Of a stretch of 10,812 nt of DNA, positions 1 through 6,594 are shown in pieces. The notes beneath the pieces were generated by a model. That model had not been told where the DNA came from. It saw only the letters and a list, made by a program, of their open reading frames with translations, and did not search any database. The stretch is from Actinomycetota bacterium (GTDB lineage: Bacteria > Actinomycetota > Acidimicrobiia > Acidimicrobiales > UBA8592): contig PAYW01000009.1 in assembly GCA_002715425.1 (NCBI GenBank), positions 124,259-135,070 of the forward strand. Reading direction: 5' to 3'. The translations under genes were made by a program, and so were the position numbers. Every line of letters begins with the position of its first letter. The stretch's first letter is position 1.

Positions 1-965
1 CACCGAATGTAATCGTCACATCCTACAACAGAAACTTTCCTAAGCGAAACGATGGTGATCCAGCAACGCTTGCCTTTGTCACTTCACCTGAAACAGTTAT
101 GGCACTTGCTCTCTCAGGTCGGGTTGATTTTGATCCAGTTACCGACGAATTAATAAATGAAAATGGAGAAAGCATAAAACTATCTACGCCTGAAGGCCTC
201 GAACTCCCACCAAGCGGATTCGACCCAGGTGAAGACACATTCCTACCTCCACCTGCTGATGGGAACCAAGTAGAGGTCCTCGTCTCCCCCGACTCCAACC
301 GCCTCCAAGTTTTGACTCCCTTCAGTGCATGGGATGGAAAAGATTACGAGAACCTTCCGATACTCGTTAAAGCAAAGGGGAAATTTACTACTGACCATAT
401 CTCTATGGCAGGTCCATGGCTTAAGTATCGTGGACACTTGGAGAATATATCTGGGAATCTCTATTTAGGGGCTGTCAATGCTTACCCAGGATACGAAGTC
501 GGATACGGAAAAAATCAATTAACCGGCGAAACACAAACATTCCCTGATATCGCAAAGTCGTATCATGAATTAGGGCAGCAGTGGGTAGTGATAGGTGATG
601 AGAACATGGGTGAAGGATCAAGTCGTGAACATGCGGCTATGGAACCTAGATTTCGGCTAGGAGTTGTAGCCATAGCTAGGAGCTTCGCCCGGATACACGA
701 AACAAATTTAAAGAAACAAGGAATGCTCCCTCTTACTTTTGTTGACCCTACCGACTATGACCGAATAGAAGAAAATGACCGCATTAATGTGATCGATTTA
801 AGCGAGCTAGCACCTGGGGTTCCAGTAACTGTTGAAGTCAACAAGCCGAATGGAGAGCAGTTCTCCTTTGAGACCACCCACACATTCAGCAATGACCAAA
901 TCAATTGGTTTATCTCTGGTTCGGCGCTAAATGTAATTCGAGCACAAACTTCAACAAATGGATAA
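1..965 (+). CDS. acn: Aconitate hydratase, mitochondrial-type, C-terminal part (5' end outside window)
   Basis: Aconitase isomerises citrate to isocitrate in the TCA cycle using a [4Fe-4S] cluster in the cytoplasm. The reading frame is already open at base 3, and about 320 residues are visible, so the start and the cluster-binding cysteines lie upstream of the window. The visible part reads like the mitochondrial aconitase branch: TSYNRNFPKRNDG near the left edge, then KFTTDHISMAGPWLKYRGHL, and a swivelling C-terminal domain carrying GDENMGEGSSREHAA (bases 594-638). The two serines at 618-623 and the following arginine correspond to the catalytic Ser-Ser-Arg of the family. FARIHETNLKKQGMLPLTF and the closing SGSALN are also typical. 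This branch differs from the longer AcnA/IRP-type and from AcnB enzymes found in most bacteria. An 89-base gap separates it from the LysR gene, with no clear terminator. The assignment is secure, and only its N-terminal completeness is unknown. Confidence 0.96.
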   Translation, partial: PNVIVTSYNRNFPKRNDGDPATLAFVTSPETVMALALSGRVDFDPVTDELINENGESIKLSTPEGLELPPSGFDPGEDTFLPPPADGNQVEVLVSPDSNRLQVLTPFSAWDGKDYENLPILVKAKGKFTTDHISMAGPWLKYRGHLENISGNLYLGAVNAYPGYEVGYGKNQLTGETQTFPDIAKSYHELGQQWVVIGDENMGEGSSREHAAMEPRFRLGVVAIARSFARIHETNLKKQGMLPLTFVDPTDYDRIEENDRINVIDLSELAPGVPVTVEVNKPNGEQFSFETTHTFSNDQINWFISGSALNVIRAQTSTNG

Positions 966-980
966 CACCTACCGATAAAG

Positions 981-996
981 CTATTAGAGGCAATAG
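981..996. promoter_or_regulatory. Inverted repeat CTATT-N6-AATAG between acn and lysR
   Basis: The site reads CTATTAGAGGCAATAG, a perfect 5-base inverted repeat around a 6-base centre, four bases before the stronger palindrome at 1001-1019. It is too weak and lacks a T-run, so it is not a convincing terminator. The same half-site recurs in the gaps before the carboxyltransferase and citrate synthase genes, so it may be an accessory operator. That function is inference. Confidence 0.35.
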
Positions 997-1000
997 GAAA

Positions 1001-1019
1001 CTATCTAACAAATAGATAG
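1001..1019. promoter_or_regulatory. Probable LysR-family operator (ATC-N9-GAT palindrome)
   Basis: CTATCTA-ACAAA-TAGATAG is a perfect 7-base inverted repeat with a 5-base centre, ending 35 bases before the lysR start codon. It contains ATC-N9-GAT (1003-1005 and 1015-1017) and therefore T-N11-A, the classic geometry of LysR-family binding boxes. Its place directly before a lysR gene suggests autoregulation. A weak -10-like TATTCT lies just downstream at 1035-1040, so a protein bound here would sit at or near the -35 region. The palindrome is seen directly. Its use by the adjacent regulator is inferred. Confidence 0.6.
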
Positions 1020-1054
1020 GATACAAAAAATTGTTATTCTGAGAGATAGCTCGC

Positions 1055-1960
1055 ATGGACATCCGACAACTGAACGCACTTGTAGCTGTAGTCGATCACG
1101 GTACTTTCAGTGCTGCAGCTAATGCACTGCATACTGTCCAATCAAACGTATCTACACATATTCTCCGATTAGAACAAGAATTGGATGTCTCCCTTATTGA
1201 CCGTACCTCAGGAACTTTAACCGAAGAGGGAATCCTCGTCGTTGAACGTGCAAGAAGAATACAGACAGAACTTGAAGCAATAGCACTTGACGTTACAGCA
1301 CTTCATTCTGAAGTCTCAGGAGTTGTCAAGCTTGGACTAATCGGAACAACTGGGCGTTGGCTATCACCAAAGCTCCTAGATTCCATAAATCGAAGCCACC
1401 CTAAAATAACTCTTCAAATTATTGATGCAACAACTAGCGGCTTAATACCTCTTGTAGTTCAGGGAAATGTTGATGGGGCCGTCGTAAATCTCCCAATATC
1501 TCATCCGGATATTCTTATAGAGCCGCTCTTTGAGGAAGAACCAATGCTCGTAGCTCCCCAAGATCACCCACTCGCAAGTTTCGACAAGATATTACCTGAA
1601 CATCTAGGAGCTTACCCCCTCCTTCTAAATCCCAAAGGAGTTTCTTTCCGAGACAGTCTCGATCAAGACCTCGCTAAAGAAAACATCACCTTAACTGCCA
1701 AAGCTGAGGTTGATGGAATGAGGCTTCTTGCTTCGCTAGCAGCAGACGGGTTCGGCGCCGCCGTTCTTCCTGCTACTGCCGCCCAAGGAAGCGAGAAATG
1801 GAAACGAATTCCGCTACCAGGATTCACAAGGCGAGTAGTAGGCTTCGCTGTGAATCGACGTGTTCCACTGTCTGCCACTGCCCGCGCTGTCCGTGAAACC
1901 CTCAAAAAAACAATTGGGGATTACGGATCGAGTCAAGATGGCATTTTCATGGCCGGTTAA
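1055..1960 (+). CDS. LysR-family transcriptional regulator
   Basis: This is a DNA-binding regulator of 301 residues, the usual family length. Residues 1-60 form the winged helix-turn-helix: MDIRQLNALVAVVDHGTFSAAA opens it, then ALHTVQSNVSTHILRLEQEL covers the recognition helix. A linker helix follows at about 60-90, and residues ~92-290 make the two-lobed effector domain (VKLGLIG at its start, the G-A-A-V-L-P segment in the second lobe). The start ATG has a GAGAGAT ribosome binding site at 1041-1047. The gene lies between aconitase and a carboxyltransferase, both on the same strand, with citrate synthase beyond. LysR-type CcpC of Bacillus controls aconitase and citrate synthase genes in response to citrate, so a comparable role here is a reasonable but untested idea. 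The effector cannot be read from sequence. A LysR-box palindrome sits directly upstream, which suggests self-regulation. Confidence 0.93.
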   Translation: MDIRQLNALVAVVDHGTFSAAANALHTVQSNVSTHILRLEQELDVSLIDRTSGTLTEEGILVVERARRIQTELEAIALDVTALHSEVSGVVKLGLIGTTGRWLSPKLLDSINRSHPKITLQIIDATTSGLIPLVVQGNVDGAVVNLPISHPDILIEPLFEEEPMLVAPQDHPLASFDKILPEHLGAYPLLLNPKGVSFRDSLDQDLAKENITLTAKAEVDGMRLLASLAADGFGAAVLPATAAQGSEKWKRIPLPGFTRRVVGFAVNRRVPLSATARAVRETLKKTIGDYGSSQDGIFMAG

Positions 1961-1996
1961 ATGCGCTATTCATCCTATTTCACAGACTAAAGACAC

Positions 1997-2002
1997 TAAG
2001 AT
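1997..2002 (+). promoter_or_regulatory. Candidate -10 element for a leaderless carboxyltransferase mRNA
   Basis: TAAGAT fits the TANNNT -10 pattern and ends six bases before the GTG start at 2009, so transcription would begin at or next to the G of the start codon. No Shine-Dalgarno sequence is visible ahead of that GTG, which agrees with a leaderless message. No good -35 hexamer is seen. The position also falls on an in-frame TAA stop, so the protein cannot start further upstream. Confidence 0.4.
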
Positions 2003-2008
2003 CATATT

Positions 2009-3367
2009 GTGAGCCCGGAAACTACCACCTCAGTCGAACTACTGGCACAAGTTTCTGCCAATTCAAGAGTGAATCTCCATAAACGAGAGTCAGGCGACTA
2101 CATAAGTGTGCAAATTGGAACCCAATCTGAACCTATTGCTTTGAGCGGAAATGACGGCTTAAAGCTCGCAGCCGGAGCTACAGCCGCTTTCGATCACCAA
2201 ATCCCGCTAATTATTCATTTGAATTCCACCGGTGCTCCTCCTGACTCTGGCGTAGAAGCACTATATGGATGGGGATCTGCAGCTAAGGAACTAACAAGGT
2301 GCTCAGGAGTTGTCCCCACGATAATCTGCGTCCATCAGGCAGCAGTCGCAGGATCTGCCCTACTTCTAGGCCTCGTTGATTTCGTTATCATGGTAAAAGA
2401 CTCTTTCACATATGTAAGCGGTCCGAGAATGGTTCAAGAGTTCACTGGAGTTCCCGTGGACCCAGACACTCTTGGAGGATCTGGTAAACACGCCCAAACA
2501 TCCGGAGTTGCATCTTTCGTTGTGCCTGACGGAGAATCAGCCAGTGAACTAATAGATGAGATACTGTCTCTTCTTCCTGAAAACTCTTCATCGTTGCCTA
2601 GGCATATATCATCAAGCGACTCAACAGAACGTGATCTGGACGGAATAGAAATGACCATCCCTGAATCCGCGACAGGAAGCTACGACGTTCGAGATATCCT
2701 AAAGGAAGTTTTCGACGATGGAATCCTTACAGAAATTCGAAATGAGTGGGCTACAAACCTTGTCACAGCTTTAGCCACGATAGGAGGACACCCGGTTGGT
2801 ATCGTAGCGAATCAACCGCAATCACTTGCTGGAACGTTGAATATAGCAGCATCCCAAAAAGGAGCTAGATTCGTGAGTTTCTGCGATGCATTTAATCTCC
2901 CCATTATCACTTTCGTGGATACTCCAGGTTTCCAACCAGGAAAAGACCTCGAATGGCGAGGAATGATCCGCCATGGGGCCCAATTGGCTTTCGCATACGC
3001 CCAAGCAACGACCCCGAGGATATGTGTAACCCTCCGTAAAAGCTATGGAGGTGCCTATATCGTCATGGATAGCAAATACATGGGTAATGACCTCTCTATT
3101 TCTTGGCCTTCAGCTGAAATTGCAGTAATGGGAGCAAAAGGAGCTGTAGAGATCCTGCATCGAAATGCGACCCCAGAAGAAAGAACCATACTTGAAGCAG
3201 AATATGAAGACCGACTCCTAAACCCATACATCGCAGCGGAGAGAGGATCTGTCGATATTGTTATCAAACCATCGGAAACCCGAAGGAAGCTATTCTCTGC
3301 TCTTCAGCCACTTCTAACAAAGAGAGAAAAACTGAAGAAGCGGCTTCATGCCAATACACCCCTGTAA
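2009..3367 (+). CDS. Divergent PccB/AccD-type acyl-CoA carboxyltransferase, N-terminally short
   Basis: The family transfers CO2 from carboxybiotin to acetyl-, propionyl- or another acyl-CoA. At 452 residues this member is shorter than the usual ~510-540. An in-frame TAA at 1997-1999 excludes a longer N-terminus, and GTG at 2009 is the first start. The C-terminal half is well conserved: YDVRDILKEVFDDG (~225-238), IVANQP (265-270), FCDAFNLP (291-298), VDTPGFQPG (303-311), RKSYGGAYIVMDSK (343-356), MGAKGAVEILHR (374-385) and NPYIAAERG (405-413). The N-terminal half is eroded. The opening segment with ARERIDLLLD is missing, SGGARIQEG reads STGAPPDSG (73-81), and the Gly-Gly of the first oxyanion hole reads Ala-Gly (114-115). 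No biotin carrier or biotin carboxylase gene is visible. It could be a carboxyltransferase with altered substrate, a decarboxylase-type subunit, or an inactive or regulatory paralogue. The family is certain, the activity is not. Confidence 0.85.
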   Translation: MSPETTTSVELLAQVSANSRVNLHKRESGDYISVQIGTQSEPIALSGNDGLKLAAGATAAFDHQIPLIIHLNSTGAPPDSGVEALYGWGSAAKELTRCSGVVPTIICVHQAAVAGSALLLGLVDFVIMVKDSFTYVSGPRMVQEFTGVPVDPDTLGGSGKHAQTSGVASFVVPDGESASELIDEILSLLPENSSSLPRHISSSDSTERDLDGIEMTIPESATGSYDVRDILKEVFDDGILTEIRNEWATNLVTALATIGGHPVGIVANQPQSLAGTLNIAASQKGARFVSFCDAFNLPIITFVDTPGFQPGKDLEWRGMIRHGAQLAFAYAQATTPRICVTLRKSYGGAYIVMDSKYMGNDLSISWPSAEIAVMGAKGAVEILHRNATPEERTILEAEYEDRLLNPYIAAERGSVDIVIKPSETRRKLFSALQPLLTKREKLKKRLHANTPL

Positions 3368-3375
3368 TTCAAGAC

Positions 3376-3387
3376 CTATTGAAATAG
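3376..3387. promoter_or_regulatory. Inverted repeat CTATT-GA-AATAG before citrate synthase
   Basis: CTATTGAAATAG is a perfect 5-base inverted repeat with a 2-base centre, 39 bases ahead of the citrate synthase start. It uses the same half-site as the 981-996 repeat and resembles the arms of the LysR box at 1001-1019. It may be an operator for the neighbouring LysR regulator, but the half-site spacing differs between sites. The proposal is therefore tentative. Confidence 0.3.
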
Positions 3388-3409
3388 TCAATTTAGCTGA
3401 CGAAAGAGG

Positions 3410-3432
3410 GGTCATTTCCCGATACAATGACC
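3410..3432 (+). promoter_or_regulatory. Hairpin spanning the citrate synthase start codon
   Basis: GGTCATT (3410-3416) and AATGACC (3426-3432) form a perfect 7-base stem around a 9-base loop. Past a two-base bulge, AGA (3405-3407) can pair with TCT (3433-3435). The 3' arm contains the ATG at 3427. The only Shine-Dalgarno-like stretch (GAGGGG, 3406-3411) lies next to and partly inside the 5' arm. If the mRNA folds this way, both the ribosome site and the start codon are hidden, which would give translational control. As DNA it could instead be an operator. Confidence 0.4.
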
Positions 3433-4725
3433 TCTGATCAACTCTTGGAGCATCCATTGTCAGACTCAATCACTATCACCGATAACCGATCTGGAGAGTC
3501 TATTGAAATACCAATTGTGGATGGAGGAATTGAGTCGAGCGCATGGACTAAGTTGCTTCCAGGGCTTTGGTTCAAAGATGAGGGTTTTGCAGCGACTGCT
3601 GTTACAAATAGCTCAATAACATTTATCGACGGTGGTGCTGGCAGGCTTGAATATCGGGGCTATCCAATAGAAGATTTGGCAAACAACTCTTCGTTTCTTG
3701 AAGTTGCTTTCTTGTTACTTAATGGCGAGTTACCAAATCAAAAGCAGTTAACTTCATGGGAAGAAACTGTCGCTGATGCCTCAGACCTAGACCCAAATCA
3801 TCACGATACACTTTTGCAAGCATTCCAAAAAGACTCTCACCCTATGGGAATGCTGACTTCCGCACTTGCCGCACTATCCTCTATGTACCCTGACTCTCGC
3901 AATGTAGAAGATCCACAAATTCGTTCAAAGCATACAGTGAATCTCATCGCCAAGGTTCCTTCAATCGCAGCAGCAGCTGAAAATTTTCGGAATGGCAGAC
4001 CTGCCCAGCCATTCAGGCAAGATCTTAGTTATTCAGAAAACTTTCTTGCAACGATTTATGGGAATGGCGATGTCGAATACACACCTGACCCCATCTTTAC
4101 AAAAGCTTTGGAGCAGCTCTTCATCCTTCATGCTGACCACGAGCAAAACTGCTCCACTACAGCTGTCCGTGTGGTTGGATCTGCTCATGCGGATCCCTAC
4201 TCAGCTATAGCAGCCGGAAGTGCTGCGTTGTCTGGCCCTAGACATGGTGGAGCTAATGAAGCTGTGATTAATATGCTTGACGAAATTGAAACTTTGGAAA
4301 ATGTCGATGCTTTCGTCGACTCTGTAAAGAACGGAGATGACCTGCTTTGGGGTTTTGGACATCGTGTTTATAAAAACTACGACCCAAGAGCTCAAATCAT
4401 TAAAGACACTGCACATCAGATCTTTGAAGTAACAGGTAAGAATCCAAAATTAGACATTGCTTTAAAATTAGAGGAAACGGCTCTTGCAGATGACTACTTC
4501 ATTAGTCGAAAGCTCTACCCAAATGTCGACTTCTATAGCGGGCTAATATATCAAGCGATGGGATTCCCTGTGAAGATGTTTACTGTTCTCTTTGCAATAG
4601 CTAGAACTTCTGGGTGGCTTTCGCACTGGAACGAAATGCTTGAAAGAAACACGCGAATAGCAAGGCCAAGGCAGCTCTACGTTGGGGATGCGACTAGGGA
4701 CTTTGTTTCTATTCAAGACCGATAA
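3427..4725 (+). CDS. gltA: Citrate synthase, type II (GltA)
   Basis: Condenses acetyl-CoA with oxaloacetate to make citrate, the entry step of the TCA cycle. At 432 residues it matches the hexameric GltA family. Seen in order: an N-terminal beta domain (ITITDNRSGESIEIPIVDGG, 16-35), ITFIDGGAGRLEYRGYPIEDL, HADHEQNCSTTAVRVVGSA (from 235), the oxaloacetate-binding histidine in GPRHGGANEAV (H273), the catalytic histidine in WGFGHRVYKNYDPRA (H312), the catalytic aspartate in NVDFYSG (D368), and the arginines of IARTSGWLSHW and IARPRQLY. The residue before H273 is Arg, where Ala or Leu is common. The ATG is the first start after an in-frame stop at 3394. A GAGGGG site lies 15 bases ahead, farther than usual, and a hairpin covers the start. 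Aconitase, which uses its product, lies upstream in the same direction. The gene converges on rsmE with only 13 bases between. Confidence 0.97.
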   Translation: MTSDQLLEHPLSDSITITDNRSGESIEIPIVDGGIESSAWTKLLPGLWFKDEGFAATAVTNSSITFIDGGAGRLEYRGYPIEDLANNSSFLEVAFLLLNGELPNQKQLTSWEETVADASDLDPNHHDTLLQAFQKDSHPMGMLTSALAALSSMYPDSRNVEDPQIRSKHTVNLIAKVPSIAAAAENFRNGRPAQPFRQDLSYSENFLATIYGNGDVEYTPDPIFTKALEQLFILHADHEQNCSTTAVRVVGSAHADPYSAIAAGSAALSGPRHGGANEAVINMLDEIETLENVDAFVDSVKNGDDLLWGFGHRVYKNYDPRAQIIKDTAHQIFEVTGKNPKLDIALKLEETALADDYFISRKLYPNVDFYSGLIYQAMGFPVKMFTVLFAIARTSGWLSHWNEMLERNTRIARPRQLYVGDATRDFVSIQDR

Positions 4726-4738
4726 AAATTTAAGATTT

Positions 4739-5434
4739 CTATTCGATATCTCCGTATGCTGACATCAATGAAGCTCCGACTATAGCCGCAGTCTCAGCAC
4801 GAAGCACCTGATTGCTAAGTGATACCTTCGGCAAATTCAATGAATCTTCAGCCGGTGACCATCCGCCTTCGGGCCCTATAGCCAAGCATCTGCAACTACC
4901 AGTAATTTGCTCACCATTGTAATCAGCCATTGCCATGCCAGAGATTTGAGCCACATCACTAAAGGAGGGCAAGAAACTCAGCTTCGGCATCCAAATACCT
5001 TTAGATTGTTCAAGGGCAGACTGAATAATCCGATTTAAACGTTGCTCATTCTTAGATTTTTTTGGACCACTCCATATCGGTACGGAATTCTCAGCTGTGA
5101 ATAGGATAAGTTCATCTACACCTATTTCTGTTAGTTTCTGCACGGTCAGATCTAGTTTTCCTGATTTTGTAATCGATATCGCGATGGTTATAGCAGGTTC
5201 TCGCTTCTCTGAATAATAAACTGCGTCTGCATTCTCGAGTGACTCTCCAGTGAAACGAAATACACCCCAAGCACCCCTCCCATCTGTTGCAGTAACATTG
5301 CTGCCGGTTTTGATTCGACGAACCCTTTTTAAATGATGCAGTTTTTCTTCGCTCAACTCTGGTTTCTCTATGTCATCGACGAGTATGTGAGGCTCACTTC
5401 TAGTCATGGATTTATAAATATGTGGATCGCGCAT
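4739..5434 (-). CDS. rsmE: 16S rRNA (uracil1498-N3)-methyltransferase
   Basis: RsmE methylates N3 of U1498 in 16S rRNA of the assembled 30S subunit, using S-adenosylmethionine bound in a trefoil-knotted SPOUT fold. The 231-residue protein starts MRDPHIYKS, like the MR-P-IY opening of known RsmE. A PUA-like N-terminal domain carries LHHLKRVRRIKTG (about 32-44). The methyltransferase domain follows, with KLTEIGV (100-106), ALEQSKGIWMP (140-150), the cofactor-binding LAIGPEGGWSPAE (184-196) and VLRAETAA (210-217). I chose ATG at 5434 because it matches family N-termini and sits one base after the dnaJ stop (TAA-G-ATG), a coupled arrangement. An ATG at 5482 would add 16 residues inside dnaJ without a ribosome binding site. 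The dnaJ-rsmE pair is common in actinobacteria and other Gram-positives. Confidence 0.94.
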   Translation of the reverse strand: MRDPHIYKSMTRSEPHILVDDIEKPELSEEKLHHLKRVRRIKTGSNVTATDGRGAWGVFRFTGESLENADAVYYSEKREPAITIAISITKSGKLDLTVQKLTEIGVDELILFTAENSVPIWSGPKKSKNEQRLNRIIQSALEQSKGIWMPKLSFLPSFSDVAQISGMAMADYNGEQITGSCRCLAIGPEGGWSPAEDSLNLPKVSLSNQVLRAETAAIVGASLMSAYGDIE

Positions 5435-5435
5435 C

Positions 5436-6533
5436 TTATCGACGCTTTCGATTTCTAGGCTTTTTCTCAGAATTAGGTTCATTACGAATTTGGGCCAGAT
5501 CCACCAGTAGCTCTTTCTCCTCTTTTGATAAATTCAATGGAGTGTCAACAATAATTGTGACAATTAAGTCCCCACGACCTCTTCTTTGCAATCTAGGAAC
5601 ACCTCGTCCACGAAATCGAATACGTTCCCCAGTTTTCGTTCCAGCAGAGATCTGAAGACGTTCAGTACTGTCGATAGTTGAATACTCCAAAGATGCACCT
5701 AATGCAGCCTGTGTAACGGGAATCCACAGCTCTTCATATAGATCATCATTTACACGTTCGAATCGTTCATGTTCACTGACCTGATAACGAACATGGATAT
5801 CCCCAATTCCGCCGCCCCTAGGACCAGCATGGCCCATGCCTGACAATCTTTGAGTTACACCTGTAGTGATCCCCACTGGGATACCAACCGTGTATCTTTT
5901 TTTCTTTTTTTCGATGCCTACACCATTACATTTCTTACACGGGTCGATGATAATCGAACCATATCCCTGGCATGGCCGACACTCTACGGTTGACATCATT
6001 TGACCCAACAAGCTTTGACGGACCTCTTGCACAATGCCCTGCCCTCCGCATGATGAGCATACTTCTGGCTCACTCTCACCTCTTGAACCAGTTGCTTGAC
6101 ACTCTTCACAAGCAACTGAAACGTCAATCTCGAAAGTCGTCTCCCCACCTAAAACTACTTCTTCTAAGGAAACGTTAACAAGAATCTCTGCGTCGCTGCC
6201 TCTAGGTGGTCCAGTCTGTCGAAAATTTGAACTTCCAAATGGGCTGCTACTACCAAAAAAAGCGTCAAATATATCGGAAATCCCACCTGCACCCTGAAAT
6301 CCTGGTTGCTGCGCTCCTCCAATAACGCCAAATTGATCATATTGTTGTCGCTGCCTCTCATCGCTTAAAACCTCGTAGGCTTGAGCGATCTCCTTAAACT
6401 TTTTTTCGGCTTCCTTGTCCCCCGGATTAGCATCTGGGTGATATTTCCGGGCAAGGGTTCTATAGGCTTTTTTAATTTCATCCTGAGTGGCTGATCGAGA
6501 CAAGCCAAGAATTTCATAGAGATCCACACTCAT
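5436..6533 (-). CDS. dnaJ: Type I (class A) DnaJ/Hsp40 co-chaperone
   Basis: DnaJ delivers unfolded clients to DnaK and stimulates its ATPase. The 365-residue protein has the full class A layout. A J domain (about 4-68) carries the essential H32-P33-D34. A Gly/Phe-rich linker (about 69-110) includes [11 protein letters not shown] zinc-binding domain has four repeats with Cys at 142/145, 159/162, 185/188 and 199/202. Two beta-barrel client-binding domains and a basic tail (KKPRNRKRR) follow. The first zinc repeat is CEECQATG, with Ala where Gly is usual. The ATG has a GAGGG ribosome site nine bases upstream (6543-6547), and a small leader ORF ends across the start codon. lepA lies 61 bases upstream and rsmE follows one base downstream. 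No hrcA, grpE or dnaK is in the window. The assignment is secure; whether it is the main or a second DnaJ cannot be told here. Confidence 0.97.
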   Translation of the reverse strand: MSVDLYEILGLSRSATQDEIKKAYRTLARKYHPDANPGDKEAEKKFKEIAQAYEVLSDERQRQQYDQFGVIGGAQQPGFQGAGGISDIFDAFFGSSSPFGSSNFRQTGPPRGSDAEILVNVSLEEVVLGGETTFEIDVSVACEECQATGSRGESEPEVCSSCGGQGIVQEVRQSLLGQMMSTVECRPCQGYGSIIIDPCKKCNGVGIEKKKKRYTVGIPVGITTGVTQRLSGMGHAGPRGGGIGDIHVRYQVSEHERFERVNDDLYEELWIPVTQAALGASLEYSTIDSTERLQISAGTKTGERIRFRGRGVPRLQRRGRGDLIVTIIVDTPLNLSKEEKELLVDLAQIRNEPNSEKKPRNRKRR

Positions 6534-6568
6534 TTGTAATTTCCCTCAATGCTAGTTTGCAGTTCCAT
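6530..6568 (-). CDS. Possible 12-codon leader ORF overlapping the dnaJ start
   Basis: A short frame reads [12 protein letters not shown] and then TGA. It has its own GAGGG ribosome site at 6574-6578, five bases before its ATG. Its TGA (6530-6532) overlaps the dnaJ ATG (6531-6533) as ATGA, the typical layout for termination-reinitiation coupling. The dnaJ ribosome site lies inside this ORF. The peptide resembles nothing I know. It may be a coupling leader or chance. The sequence arrangement is certain, the function is inferred. Confidence 0.35.
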   Translation of the reverse strand: MELQTSIEGNYK

Positions 6569-6594
6569 CAAATCCCTCAGGCTCTCATTCTTGA

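Noticed and set aside
1001..1019. The 19-base palindrome as an intrinsic terminator of acn
   Set aside because: The stem is AT-rich and weak and no T-run follows. Its geometry fits a LysR box much better.
1961..1990. Nine-codon ORF (MRYSSYFTD) right after the lysR stop
   Set aside because: No ribosome site precedes it and its stop is 18 bases before the next start, so the coupling seen at dnaJ is absent. It is most likely chance.
1961..2100. A frameshift that hides the missing N-terminus of the carboxyltransferase
   Set aside because: Only 48 bases separate it from lysR, too few for the missing ~70 residues in any frame, so a simple frameshift cannot restore them.
5435..5482. Longer rsmE start inside dnaJ (16 extra residues)
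   Set aside because: No ribosome site is present, while ATG at 5434 matches known RsmE openings and sits one base after the dnaJ stop.
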